From the NCBI GenBank assembly GCA_018335335.1, contig JAGXKG010000001.1:379600-443599 (forward strand): DNA of 64,000 bases, given 5' to 3'. This document shows positions 50,743-59,724 of this stretch, piece after piece (the first letter of the stretch is position 1; the number at the start of each line of letters is the position of its first letter). This stretch comes from Candidatus Thorarchaeota archaeon (lineage in GTDB: Archaea > Asgardarchaeota > Thorarchaeia > Thorarchaeales > Thorarchaeaceae). The notes below the pieces were generated by a model. It had not been told where the DNA came from. It saw nothing but the letters and a program-made list of their open reading frames with translations, and searched no databases. A program made the position numbers and the translations under genes.

Positions 50743-50826
50743 ATACGATTGTCGTAAGGTGGAGCTTTGTTTATAGCAGTTTTCCTTGTACGAAGCCTTC
50801 CCCAACTACTGAGATGGTTCAGAACT

Positions 50827-51126
50827 TCACTCTACTGAGACGTCTAAGAGTAAGGGTCTAATTTCTTCGTAGAAATCCATCAGAGCTTTGCTTTTTGGGT
50901 CCTCACTTTGTAGGATGAACAGCCTGATTTGCTTGCCAACTTTTATCTCTTTCACAAGGCCCATATCAACAAGTGGTTGAATGACACGATGGATAGTAGA
51001 ATGAGCCAGATCCGTTTCCTTTGCTATTCTGCTCAGGTTGAAGAATTCTTTGGGTCTATCTAGAAAATGCTGAACAACTCTCGTTTGTGCTCGAGATGCG
51101 AATAATTTCTCAAGTAGTTCTCGCAA
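50827..51126 (-). CDS. Winged-helix transcriptional regulator
   Basis: A 99-aa protein with a winged helix-turn-helix (ARQTR-type start, LSRIAKETDLAHSTIHRVIQPL, then wing GKQIRLFIL), similar to small archaeal ArsR/MarR-like regulators. It is on the same strand and 18 bases downstream of the UMP kinase gene; co-transcription is likely. Target unknown. Confidence 0.8.
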   Translation of the reverse strand: MRELLEKLFASRAQTRVVQHFLDRPKEFFNLSRIAKETDLAHSTIHRVIQPLVDMGLVKEIKVGKQIRLFILQSEDPKSKALMDFYEEIRPLLLDVSVE

Positions 51127-51144
51127 TTATCATCAGACTCCGTT

Positions 51145-51837
51145 TCATTTGCTTTTCTTGTATACCACAGAGCTACCGATTTTCTCTCCCTTCAGAATTC
51201 GACTTAGGTTATCAACATCCCTGCCATCAAAGAATACCGTCCTGATTTTTGAGCGGCGTACAATTCGTATTGCCACAGGATCAAATAGTTGGTATTCTCC
51301 TGCACGTGTACCACCTTTGGAGAGTATCTCGTTGAGTTGATCTATGGAGAGTTCCTCCAATAATACGGCGTTTCCCTCCTTCGGGTCACGATCATAGACC
51401 CCCTCAACATTTGTTGCATTCAAAAGAATATCTGCTCCAGTTATCTCTGCGGCTAATGCTGCTACGGCGTTTGTAGATTGGCCCGGAGTTAGTCCACCCA
51501 TGAACACAACTCGCCCAGATTGCCTTGCTACTTCCAGTCTGCTAAGACTTTCTACCACCTCGGGATATGCTTGATTCCCAAGAGCTATGGTAAAGAGCTC
51601 TGCATTTTTTCGGGCCAGTTCAATCCCTAGGAAATCACAATTGGCTTCACTCCCACCAAGAGATCGGGCGGCGGCAATGAACTCGCGAGCTGAAGCACCC
51701 CCGCCTACGACGACCACAAGATCATGTCCAGTTCCTATAGCTTTGCGTATCTCTTTGGCGTACGCTTCAATCATCTCAACCTGGATACGGTTGTCTTGAT
51801 ATAGGAGTGATCCTCCAATTTTGAGAACGATTCGCAT
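51145..51837 (-). CDS. pyrH: UMP kinase (archaeal amino acid kinase family)
   Basis: The 230-aa UMP kinase phosphorylates UMP to UDP. LKIGGSLL at the start, VVVGGGASAREFI, GGLTPGQSTNAVAA, and NATNVEGVYDRDPK are characteristic of the archaeal/bacterial PyrH kinase. The ATG at 51837 follows GAGG; a longer frame from 51912 is unlikely. It complements pyrD, pyrK and pyrB elsewhere in the window. Confidence 0.94.
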   Translation of the reverse strand: MRIVLKIGGSLLYQDNRIQVEMIEAYAKEIRKAIGTGHDLVVVVGGGASAREFIAAARSLGGSEANCDFLGIELARKNAELFTIALGNQAYPEVVESLSRLEVARQSGRVVFMGGLTPGQSTNAVAALAAEITGADILLNATNVEGVYDRDPKEGNAVLLEELSIDQLNEILSKGGTRAGEYQLFDPVAIRIVRRSKIRTVFFDGRDVDNLSRILKGEKIGSSVVYKKSK

Positions 51838-51939
51838 AGTCCGGCCTCTGGTGATATTTCTTAGTATCTCGCTTGTTGATACAAACCTAAAGAAGCTTTC
51901 CTGAATAGACACGCTTTACGATAAATCGATACCTTCTGA

Positions 51940-52905
51940 TTAGCCGTCGCGCCAATCTGACACATCGTTAAGCGCGCGTTTCTCTTCTTTAGACAACTCA
52001 ATATTCAAAGCTCCGAGATTGTCATGCAAATGGTCAAGCGAACTTGCGCCTATGATTGGGGCCGTAATGCTTTCTTTGGTGAGTATCCATGCCAGAGCAA
52101 TTTGGGGTATGGATGCCCCTCTATTATCGCCTATTCTTACAAGTTCTTCTACGATTCTGTAATTCTCTTCTGTTGCATACCGTTTTTCGATACTTTCTGC
52201 TCTCTTCGAATCAGGTGTCTCCTCCTTGCTGTATTTTCCCGTCAGAAAACCCCCACCAAGCGGGCTATACGGTGTTACTCCCAAGTCGTACTTCTTTACA
52301 ACTGGGTGAAGATATTTTTCATACTCTTCCCTTCTTGCCAAACTATATGGCGGTTGAATCGCGTCATAGTTTGCCAAATTTCGCGAATCACTTATCCATA
52401 GAGATTCTACAATCTGGGCTGCTGTATGATTTGAAGCGCCAATATGATGTACAATACCCTCATCAATCAGCTTGTCAAAGGCCCGAAGTGTAACCTCTTG
52501 GTCTACTTCCTCATCTGGCCAATGAGACCAGTACAAATCTATCCAGTCTGTTTGAAGACGATCCAAGCTGGCTCGTGCCCCTTCAGTGATGTGTTTTCGT
52601 GAAAGCCCTTTGTCATTTGGCTTATCGCTCATTTCTCCCCGTACCTTTGTGGCCAAGATGATATCTTCTCGTACACCTCTTTCTTTCATCCACCTCCCGA
52701 TGATCTCTTCTGATTTTCCTGGATATGATTCATCAGTCCATCGGGAGTAGATATCAGCTGTATCAATGGTGTTGATTCCGGCTTCAAGAGCTGCATCCAG
52801 CAATTTGAAACTCTCCTTCTCATTGAGGAGCCAACCCAGCTGCATGCTTCCAAGAATGAAGCGGGAGACGCCTAGACCGGTGTTTCCTAATGTGACGTAT
52901 TTCAT
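51940..52905 (-). CDS. Aldo/keto reductase
   Basis: A 321-aa NADPH-dependent aldo/keto reductase of the general stress type. Catalytic Asp in NTIDTADIYSRW with Tyr in the same stretch, Lys in LATKVRG, His in LYWSHWPDEE, and the NADP-binding loop SPLGGGFLTGKY. C-terminal QIALAWIL and PIIGASS fit. The physiological substrate is unknown. Its start codon lies next to a short AT-rich promoter region. Confidence 0.92.
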   Translation of the reverse strand: MKYVTLGNTGLGVSRFILGSMQLGWLLNEKESFKLLDAALEAGINTIDTADIYSRWTDESYPGKSEEIIGRWMKERGVREDIILATKVRGEMSDKPNDKGLSRKHITEGARASLDRLQTDWIDLYWSHWPDEEVDQEVTLRAFDKLIDEGIVHHIGASNHTAAQIVESLWISDSRNLANYDAIQPPYSLARREEYEKYLHPVVKKYDLGVTPYSPLGGGFLTGKYSKEETPDSKRAESIEKRYATEENYRIVEELVRIGDNRGASIPQIALAWILTKESITAPIIGASSLDHLHDNLGALNIELSKEEKRALNDVSDWRDG

Positions 52906-52989
52906 AAATAAACAATAGTTAATGATATATGTTAAATCTTCGGAAACGCACGAAACACTACACTGGAAAAACCTGAAGTTGTGAGAGGT

Positions 52990-53844
52990 ATGAGATTCAA
53001 AAGATATCGAATCATGGGGATATTTGTAGTAGCAGGATTGCTTTCGTTTCTACCTGTATCCACAGTTGCAGCTGGAGATATAACGGGTAATACTTACTTT
53101 TTCTCTGCAACGTGGAGTGAACAAAGCTATATCGTTGACGATGGCCCTCTACACAAGTCATCGCTGACAGGAGATTTTCAACTGACCGTCCAAAACATAA
53201 CCGCCAGTGATGCGTACGAATACCGTTACTTGGGAGCGAATTATCACTCACATGCCTATGATCCATACTTCGAAAATCGGACAGACAGCGTCTACTTCCA
53301 AGACAATAAAGTCAGTTTTGATTTGTCTAGCGTTGATGAAGATACCGACAATAAATCGGAATCTTTCTCTTTTGAAATGACACCACATTTTGAGCATCAC
53401 CATCCAGGACACATGTTTTTTGTGAACCCTGTCTGGTCGACTCATAACACCGAGTGGAACAGTGCGGTTCAACAGGCAGAAAACAATCCAACAGTATCAG
53501 AAGTCAGTAATTCCATTGGTGATGGCACGTTTTCACTGCAGATTGTTGTAAATACTGAATCTTCCCATGAGCTGTATGGTGCCATGAATGGCACAGCTAC
53601 GATCGTTTTTGATGCATCATATGATGATAATGGCGTCCTTTCGGAATGGCAGGTCTCACAAACCCGGGAGAGCCAGAATGAGAATCATACACTGAGAATG
53701 ACATTTACACAACATTTTGCGCGATCTTCTGGAGGAGATGTCGTGTTGGATTCGGGTGTTACGACGCTCCTCGGTGTTGGTGGAGCTGCTGCTGTGGGTG
53801 GCTTGATTATTGGAGCTTTGGCGATGAAGAAGTACTACTCCTAA
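52990..53844 (+). CDS. Secreted, C-terminally anchored protein of unknown function
   Basis: A 284-aa protein with a signal peptide (hydrophobic RIMGIFVVAGLLSFLPVSTVAA), a large beta-rich extracellular domain with several N-glycosylation-like sequons (NRT, NKS, NHT), a His-rich loop (HFEHHHPGH) and a C-terminal helix (VGGAAAVGGLIIGALAMKKYYS) that would anchor it with a short basic tail inside. No family recognised. Start ATG at 52990 or GTG three codons upstream. A TATA-like GATATATG lies near 52924. Confidence 0.75.
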   Translation: MRFKRYRIMGIFVVAGLLSFLPVSTVAAGDITGNTYFFSATWSEQSYIVDDGPLHKSSLTGDFQLTVQNITASDAYEYRYLGANYHSHAYDPYFENRTDSVYFQDNKVSFDLSSVDEDTDNKSESFSFEMTPHFEHHHPGHMFFVNPVWSTHNTEWNSAVQQAENNPTVSEVSNSIGDGTFSLQIVVNTESSHELYGAMNGTATIVFDASYDDNGVLSEWQVSQTRESQNENHTLRMTFTQHFARSSGGDVVLDSGVTTLLGVGGAAAVGGLIIGALAMKKYYS

Positions 53845-53954
53845 TGGAAGTGGACAATTTGTGTTGTCCATAAGCCTTTTAGGAGTATTGAGTTCTCCGA
53901 CTCAAAGGCGGACTTAGGTCCACACCTTGCTGACATCAAGGAGAGACAACGATT

Positions 53955-56420
53955 TTGCCAAAGAAATTCAGCCCCAAAATTCAATCCAAGCGATGGAAAC
54001 CGGAATCCGAAGAGGCAATTCTGGATCTCTGGGACGATGAAGATACCTACGAGTTTGATTCTGAGTCGGATAAAACAATCTACTCTGTTGATACTCCCCC
54101 ACCGTATCTCTCTGGGCCCATGCATATTGGGCAGATGCTGCACTACTGTCAGATAGATCAAATTGCCCGGTACAGAAGAATGCAGGGTCTAGAGGTCAAT
54201 TTTCCTCTCGGCATAGACCGGAATGGCCTGCCTGTCGAATTGCGGGTAGAGAAAGAGTTCGGCATGGATATGCACAGCACTCCACGAGCGGAGTTTGTTG
54301 CGAAATGCCGGGAGCAACTGGACAAGTACGAAGATGAGGTGCTCGATGGTTTCAAGCGCCTCGGAATCGGATTCAATACCTATGAAGATGAGGGCTCATA
54401 CCGAACCGATAGCCCTCGATATCGTGCGCTTACCCAAGCTACATTCATAGACCTGTGGAGGAAAGGCTTGGTTTACAGTGACTACCGACCAAACAATTGG
54501 TGCTTCGAGTGTGGTACCACAATTGCTGATGCAGAAGTAGAATACACAGAACGTCCCACAACACTGACCTACATTCGATTCGATGTGGAAGGAAAAGAAC
54601 CGCTGACCATAGCTACTACTCGACCTGAGCTATTGTGTGCATGCGGAGCCGTCTTCATCCATCCTGATGATGATCGTTACGAAGACTACGAGGGGGAAAC
54701 TGTGGATATACCTCTCTATGACAAGAAGGTACCAATCATCGCGAGTTCTACTGCAGATATGGAATTCGGGACAGGTGCTCTCATGGTGTGTAGCTATGGT
54801 GACCAAGCTGACGTCATGGCTTTCAGAGATTATGCATTGGAACCTGTTGCTGCTATATCTCCGGAGGGTGAAATGACTGAGGCTGCAGGAAAGTACGAGG
54901 GGTTGACCATTGAGGAGGCCAAAGAGGCCATAATCCACGACCTCGAGGAAGAGGATTTACTTCTGAAACAGGAGGAGACTGTACAACGAGCTCCACTCTG
55001 TTGGCGGAGCAAAACCCCCATAGAGTTCATCGCCATGGACGAGTACTATGTGAAACAGACCCAGTTTGTTGATGATTTGAAAGAAATCATGGATGAGATT
55101 GATTTCTATCCTTCCCATCACAAACAGATTCTGATTAACTGGCTCAACAGGGTATCTGTAGATTGGCCGGTAAGTCGCAGGCGATACTACGGGACGGAGA
55201 TTCCGATTTGGTATTGCAACAGCTGCGAAGAACCGGTTCTACCTGATAATGAGGAGCTAGAATACTATCAACCGTGGAAAGAGGACCCACCCTTTGAACA
55301 ATGTCCGAACTGTGGTGCTAGTGAAGGTTTTCGGGGCGAAGAGCGCACATTTGACACATGGATGGATTCGTCGATTTCATGCTTGCAGATTATTGACTAC
55401 ATGCGCGATGAAGACTTGTTTGAGAAGGCCTTTGGAAATGTGATGAGACCTCAAGGGAAAGATATTGTCAGAACTTGGCTGTACTACACTCTTCTCAGGA
55501 CTTACCAGCTACTCGAAGAACCAGCTTTCAAAGAAGTATGGATTTCTGGTCATGTTGTGGACAAACATGGAGAAAAGATGAGTAAATCTCGAGGCAATTC
55601 TCCGCCCCCAAAACCATTCATTAAGGAGTATGGGGCCGACGCTATTCGCATGTTCGGTGTTCTGGAAGCGGGACTGGGTAGCGACATACGATTTTCAGAA
55701 AACCGATTGGCTGGAGTCTCCAAATTCATGACCAAGCTGTGGAATATAGCGAGATTCATCTCGATGTTTCCTATACCTGATGATCTCGAATTCAGTGACT
55801 TGACACCAGTGGATCAATGGATTCTTGCAGAAACAAACCATCTCATTGAAGTAATCACTCCTGATTGTGAGCAACTCGATTTTCACAAACCAGCTATAGA
55901 AATACGTAGCTTTGCATGGAATTTCTTTGCAGATCATGTATTGGAATTGCTCAAGGGTCGTTGTTTCAACAATGGAGATTTATTTAGTGAAACGGAACAG
56001 AAATCTGCTTGGTTTGTACTACATCAGACCCTTCAGACTATTCTGAGGGCCTTGGCCCCCATAACCCCTTTCATCACGGATAAGATTTATCGTGAACTCT
56101 ACAATGATGGTGGTATTCATAGCCAAAGATATCCTACAAGCAATGACAAATGGACGTCTCCCATGACTAATCACACAGAGCTTCTACTGAGCGTCAACGG
56201 CGGATTCTGGAAGTTCAAGCGTGAGAACGAAATGTCCCTTAGACAGGGTCTAGCTGAAGCTGTCGTTCCAGAAGAATTGAACCCATGGAAGAAAGACCTT
56301 ATGGCGATGCATGGTATAGACGATCTGAAGCTCGAGAAACCCGAAAATCACGAATTGGTAGAAGTGGAATTGCCCGAGTCAGATCGGACAATTTACATCC
56401 AGGCCCCATCTGAAGACTAG
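53955..56420 (+). CDS. valS: Valyl-tRNA synthetase
   Basis: An 821-aa class I synthetase. The HIGH motif appears as GPMHIGQML (about 52-60), the KMSKS motif as GEKMSKSRGN, and the editing domain shows TTRPELLCACGA. The segments VDTPPPYLSGPMH and NFPLGIDRNGLPVE and the AMDEYYV region mark ValRS over IleRS or LeuRS. Cysteine pairs in YCNSCEEP and QCPNCGA suggest zinc binding. The start is TTG at 53955, after AAGGAG. The C-terminal tRNA-binding region is shorter than in bacterial ValRS, as in archaea. Confidence 0.94.
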   Translation: MPKKFSPKIQSKRWKPESEEAILDLWDDEDTYEFDSESDKTIYSVDTPPPYLSGPMHIGQMLHYCQIDQIARYRRMQGLEVNFPLGIDRNGLPVELRVEKEFGMDMHSTPRAEFVAKCREQLDKYEDEVLDGFKRLGIGFNTYEDEGSYRTDSPRYRALTQATFIDLWRKGLVYSDYRPNNWCFECGTTIADAEVEYTERPTTLTYIRFDVEGKEPLTIATTRPELLCACGAVFIHPDDDRYEDYEGETVDIPLYDKKVPIIASSTADMEFGTGALMVCSYGDQADVMAFRDYALEPVAAISPEGEMTEAAGKYEGLTIEEAKEAIIHDLEEEDLLLKQEETVQRAPLCWRSKTPIEFIAMDEYYVKQTQFVDDLKEIMDEIDFYPSHHKQILINWLNRVSVDWPVSRRRYYGTEIPIWYCNSCEEPVLPDNEELEYYQPWKEDPPFEQCPNCGASEGFRGEERTFDTWMDSSISCLQIIDYMRDEDLFEKAFGNVMRPQGKDIVRTWLYYTLLRTYQLLEEPAFKEVWISGHVVDKHGEKMSKSRGNSPPPKPFIKEYGADAIRMFGVLEAGLGSDIRFSENRLAGVSKFMTKLWNIARFISMFPIPDDLEFSDLTPVDQWILAETNHLIEVITPDCEQLDFHKPAIEIRSFAWNFFADHVLELLKGRCFNNGDLFSETEQKSAWFVLHQTLQTILRALAPITPFITDKIYRELYNDGGIHSQRYPTSNDKWTSPMTNHTELLLSVNGGFWKFKRENEMSLRQGLAEAVVPEELNPWKKDLMAMHGIDDLKLEKPENHELVEVELPESDRTIYIQAPSED

Positions 56421-56441
56421 GGAACGCATTCCCTGATTTGA

Positions 56442-56470
56442 GTTGCATGGAGAGTATATCTCTATGCAAC
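56442..56470. terminator. Inverted repeat between valS and an OsmC gene
   Basis: GTTGCAT-GGAGA with TCTCT-ATGCAAC, 12 pairs including one wobble, around a 5-base centre. Its right arm includes the stop region of the convergent OsmC gene. It may end transcripts from both sides. Confidence 0.5.
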
Positions 56471-56896
56471 TTCTACTTTGTTGATATGTTTCGTTTCACA
56501 CTTCATGCTATTGGAAACTAGGCAATATTTCCCTGCTAACTCCAATGCTCTTTCTGCTTTCTTCTTGAGGTCCGAACTTTCAACTTCGACAGTGGTCTCC
56601 AAAACAATCTTCGTGAACTCAAATCCCTTTTCAACTCGTTCCAAGGTGCCTTCCCCCCGACAACTGAATGATTCAAATTCGAATCGCATTTTATTCGAAA
56701 ATGCCACGAATGTCGTCATGAAACAAGCGGTTGCAGAGGATACAAACATATCCTCCGGTGAGATTATACCTTCAGGGCCATTGAATTCTGGTGGAGATGC
56801 GACCTGTATATCGGGTTTTCCTGCTATTTTCAAATCTCCTATAGTATCATGGTCCCAGTTCACGGTCACTCTATATTTGTGAGTCTCATCACTCAA
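56462..56896 (-). CDS. OsmC family protein (first of a tandem pair)
   Basis: A 144-aa OsmC-like peroxidase fold. The two redox cysteines are in SSATACFMTTF and SNSMKCETKH. I chose TTG at 56896 (encoding SDETHKYRVTVNWDH) because the protein then aligns residue for residue with the paralogue downstream in the other copy. OsmC proteins reduce organic hydroperoxides; the present pair may act on the same class. An upstream frame to 56974 overlaps the neighbour and is probably not translated. Confidence 0.88.
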   Translation of the reverse strand: MSDETHKYRVTVNWDHDTIGDLKIAGKPDIQVASPPEFNGPEGIISPEDMFVSSATACFMTTFVAFSNKMRFEFESFSCRGEGTLERVEKGFEFTKIVLETTVEVESSDLKKKAERALELAGKYCLVSNSMKCETKHINKVEVA

Positions 56897-56948
56897 GGCA
56901 ATCACAACGTGAAGGAGGGGCCTATGAAGAAAAAGATTCCTAACCCCC

Positions 56949-57383
56949 CTATTCCACAACAATCTCATGCTCATGTTCCCTTGGGCATTTCATACTGTTT
57001 GCGACAAAGCAGTATTTGTCACCAAGCTCAAGGGCTCGTTCGATTTTCTTTCGCAGATTCTCATCATTGATTACTACAGTTGATTTCATATCGATTTTTG
57101 TAATCTCGAAGCTTCGCCCGACTTTTTCTAGGCGTCCGGTGGCTTTTACATTAAAAGATTCAAACTCGATATGCATTTTCTTGGTGAATACGGCGAAAGA
57201 GTTCATGAAACAGAGAGCGGCAGAAGCTACGAAAAGCTCTTCTGGATTGTGAAGATTCGGTTGATTTTCGAATGCGGATGGCCTCGATACTCTTATCGGT
57301 TTCTTGCCTTCTACAAGCACAGCACTTCCACCATTGTGATCCCATACTACAGTCGTATTGTAGTAACGGTCTTCTTCGGTCAT
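56949..57383 (-). CDS. OsmC family protein (second of a tandem pair)
   Basis: A 144-aa paralogue of the previous gene, with EEDRYYNTTVVWDH at the start and redox cysteines in SAALCFMNSF and ANSMKCPRE. GGTGCTGATA precedes the ATG at 57383. The two are on the same strand, 52 bases apart, and clearly came from duplication. A role in peroxide defence is likely from the family. Confidence 0.9.
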   Translation of the reverse strand: MTEEDRYYNTTVVWDHNGGSAVLVEGKKPIRVSRPSAFENQPNLHNPEELFVASAALCFMNSFAVFTKKMHIEFESFNVKATGRLEKVGRSFEITKIDMKSTVVINDENLRKKIERALELGDKYCFVANSMKCPREHEHEIVVE

Positions 57384-57530
57384 TATCAGCACCAGAAACT
57401 TCTATTGGGCAGTTACATGAAAAAAGGTTTGTATCTGACTGCTAGATGAGATAGACATTTCAACTGGCAGAATCACACATGACCAATACTAATTACAGTC
57501 GTGTAGATACACAATCGAGGCGAAGCGGCA

Positions 57531-58280
57531 ATGAGTGATCACGAAATAGAAATCGACCTTTGGAGCACTGACCTTCACGAAGTTGAACTAGGTTTCAAGA
57601 AACGGGAAGAATATAGGGCCAAGTCCAGGCATTTCACAAAAGATAGCGATATTCTGGGCGAAGTATCAGGGGCCATGGAGGGCTATATCACTATACGCGT
57701 TGACCCGTGGAACCAGGAGCCGACGTCGCAGAGGCTCGTTATGAGGCTATTTACTAAATCCATGAACTGGAAAGCATCACTGGAAGAACTCGTTGGTCAA
57801 GGAATGGCACGGACGCTTGCAACTGGCCATGGCGTCCCTACCTTCACTGTAGTCATAGATGGGAAGGATTACCTTATTCCACTCGAACGAGCATACTCAC
57901 CATCGTTACTCGACAAAGAAATCTACTCCTTTATGATTCTCGATGACCGAGAGTTCAAGGCATATCACATCATCGCCGATCGGTTTAGTATAGGCGGCGA
58001 TTTCACCGTTAAGAACCATCGTGAAGAGAAAGTCGCTTCCATTGGGGGTTCTGTATTCGACCTGGGTGGCAAGTGGAAAATCAGAACCTTTGAAGACAAA
58101 CCGATCCCCCCATCTTTCGAGGATGTTCTGGTTCTCTTCTGTGCATCTATCAAAACCCTCAACGAAATAAAAGAAAGACTTGAATCCAATGCTAGACGCT
58201 TAAACAAGAACGAGGCTGAAATGGATATCGGCCTACAAGAGGTACGCCTCTATGGTAATCCTAGGCGTCTGGAATACTAA
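57531..58280 (+). CDS. LURP-one/tubby C-like domain protein, tentative
   Basis: A 249-aa soluble protein. The region about 140-195 (YHIIADRFSIGGDFTVKN, ASIGGSVFDLGGKWKIRTF) resembles the beta-barrel of LURP-one-related/YxjI proteins. The N-terminal 60 residues are acidic, and the C-terminal 50 form a charged helix. Function unknown. Alternative: a family of its own. It lies between the OsmC pair and the flavin enzyme gene. Confidence 0.55.
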   Translation: MSDHEIEIDLWSTDLHEVELGFKKREEYRAKSRHFTKDSDILGEVSGAMEGYITIRVDPWNQEPTSQRLVMRLFTKSMNWKASLEELVGQGMARTLATGHGVPTFTVVIDGKDYLIPLERAYSPSLLDKEIYSFMILDDREFKAYHIIADRFSIGGDFTVKNHREEKVASIGGSVFDLGGKWKIRTFEDKPIPPSFEDVLVLFCASIKTLNEIKERLESNARRLNKNEAEMDIGLQEVRLYGNPRRLEY

Positions 58281-58349
58281 GACGTCACTTCCATTACAAC
58301 GTGAAGACACATTCATTCAACCCCACTTATCTCTGCATGAGCTACAGGT

Positions 58350-59177
58350 CTAAACCACTGGAGGTCCCTTTCGCACTTTTTCCAATGGGTCCTTCAGTCT
58401 ATCTTTCATCACCAACTCAAGGTACCATGTTACACCTGCATCTGCATAGTCGTCAAGGCGATTGTTATGGCTACTTCTTGACTTAGAATCTCCCATCATC
58501 ACCATGTCGAACGGTCTTTTCTCGACTCGCTGTTTCTCTACATATTCACGAATTTCTCGGAAATCATCTGGTGACATTGCGCTTCTATGTCCAATTGGAA
58601 AGATACCGTCATATCGTGCAGCTCTCTCTACGGGCGCTTTGCGGGAGAACCAGCTTGCACACCAAATTGGAATGCGTGGTTTCTGAACTGGTTTGGGCTT
58701 GAATGTAACTTTCTCAACTTTGTAATGCTTCCCATGAAAAGATAACGGTTCTCCACTCCAAAGGCCCTCTAGTATCTCCAGCGCCTCGTCTAGCTTCTCT
58801 GCGCGAATGTGGACATCTGATTCCTCGCCAAAGAACTCGAATTCGTTTTCCGGAGGGTGTCCAAGTCCCACACCCAATATCAACCTCCCATCTGACAAGA
58901 TATCCAAGGAAACAGTTTCGCGTGCTACCTTCTGCGGACGGCGTCTTGGAAGGGGTGTGACGGTTGTACCCATCTTTATTTCATTAGTATTGGAAGCAAT
59001 AGCAGCAAGTATGATCCATGGATCAGCGACAGTTTTTGATGCCCCATTGCTTGGATAAATATGATCCCACGTGAAAAATCCATCCCAGCCTGCTTCTTCG
59101 GCTGCTTCAGCAAGCTTCACAAAATTCTTCGGATTACCCTCTAGTGCGAAATTGGCAATATAAACACCGTTCTTCAT
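58350..59177 (-). CDS. Luciferase-like (LLM class) flavin oxidoreductase, possibly F420-dependent
   Basis: A 275-aa bacterial-luciferase-like TIM barrel. LAEAAEEAGWDGFFTWDHI at the start, the DPWIILAAIASNT segment, TTVTPLPRRRPQKVARE and DILSDGRLILGVGLGHP are family landmarks. In archaea most such proteins use coenzyme F420 or FMN. AAGGAA precedes the ATG at 59177; an earlier frame from 59213 is unlikely. Substrate unknown. Confidence 0.9.
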   Translation of the reverse strand: MKNGVYIANFALEGNPKNFVKLAEAAEEAGWDGFFTWDHIYPSNGASKTVADPWIILAAIASNTNEIKMGTTVTPLPRRRPQKVARETVSLDILSDGRLILGVGLGHPPENEFEFFGEESDVHIRAEKLDEALEILEGLWSGEPLSFHGKHYKVEKVTFKPKPVQKPRIPIWCASWFSRKAPVERAARYDGIFPIGHRSAMSPDDFREIREYVEKQRVEKRPFDMVMMGDSKSRSSHNNRLDDYADAGVTWYLELVMKDRLKDPLEKVRKGPPVV

Positions 59178-59242
59178 TATCGTTCCTTTCCATATGATAT
59201 AGGGCGTACTCATCGAAGTGAGGATATCTGGTCATAAAATGG

Positions 59243-59318
59243 TGGTGGACCGGGTGGGATTTGAACCCACGCCCTCTTGATTGCGAACCAAGCGATCTGC
59301 CAGCTGATCTACCGGCCC
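59243..59318 (-). tRNA. tRNA-Ala(CGC), uninterrupted
   Basis: Minus-strand cloverleaf: acceptor GGGCCGG/CCGGTCC with the G3-U70 pair recognised by alanyl-tRNA synthetase, anticodon stem CTTGG/TCAAG, loop TTCGCAA (anticodon CGC), T-arm GTGGG-TTCAAAT-CCCAC and encoded CCA (59243-59245). No intron, the only tRNA in the window without one. Confidence 0.96.
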
Positions 59319-59436
59319 ACATTTTTAGTGAAGCTGAGAGCAGATCAATACACGCAAATCTAGCGATGGGTACTTCGTACAATGGTCCCATTTTGAGTTG
59401 TCTTAAAATCTTGCCGAATCGACTACTGTATATTAT

Positions 59437-59724
59437 CTATACTTCTATTCCAAATGCTTCCGAGAACCGCTCTATCTTCTTAAACTCCTGAAGAAACTCT
59501 CTTCCCTTCTCTGTGAGGGCATAAACCCGTCTGTTTTCATCGATGTCATTTTCCAGAATCAATCCCTTTTTCATTAGCTCTTCGAGATACTCAGTTAGGC
59601 GGTCATGAGACAGATTTGCTCCATACAGGATTTTTGTTGGACCTACACCATTGCTCCCCTCACGTTCAATCGTACGCATCATATCAACTAGGATTCTTAT
59701 TTTTGATCGGTACGATTTTGTCAT
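59437..59724 (-). CDS. Winged-helix protein (HTH_45-like) coupled to a membrane protein
   Basis: A 95-aa archaeal winged helix with RSKIRILVDMMRTIERE, YGANLSHDRLTEYLEELMKKG and EKGREFLQEFKKIER. Its start overlaps the upstream membrane protein's stop (ATGA), so the two are co-translated. This suggests regulation linked to a membrane sensor. Target unknown. Confidence 0.82.
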   Translation of the reverse strand: MTKSYRSKIRILVDMMRTIEREGSNGVGPTKILYGANLSHDRLTEYLEELMKKGLILENDIDENRRVYALTEKGREFLQEFKKIERFSEAFGIEV

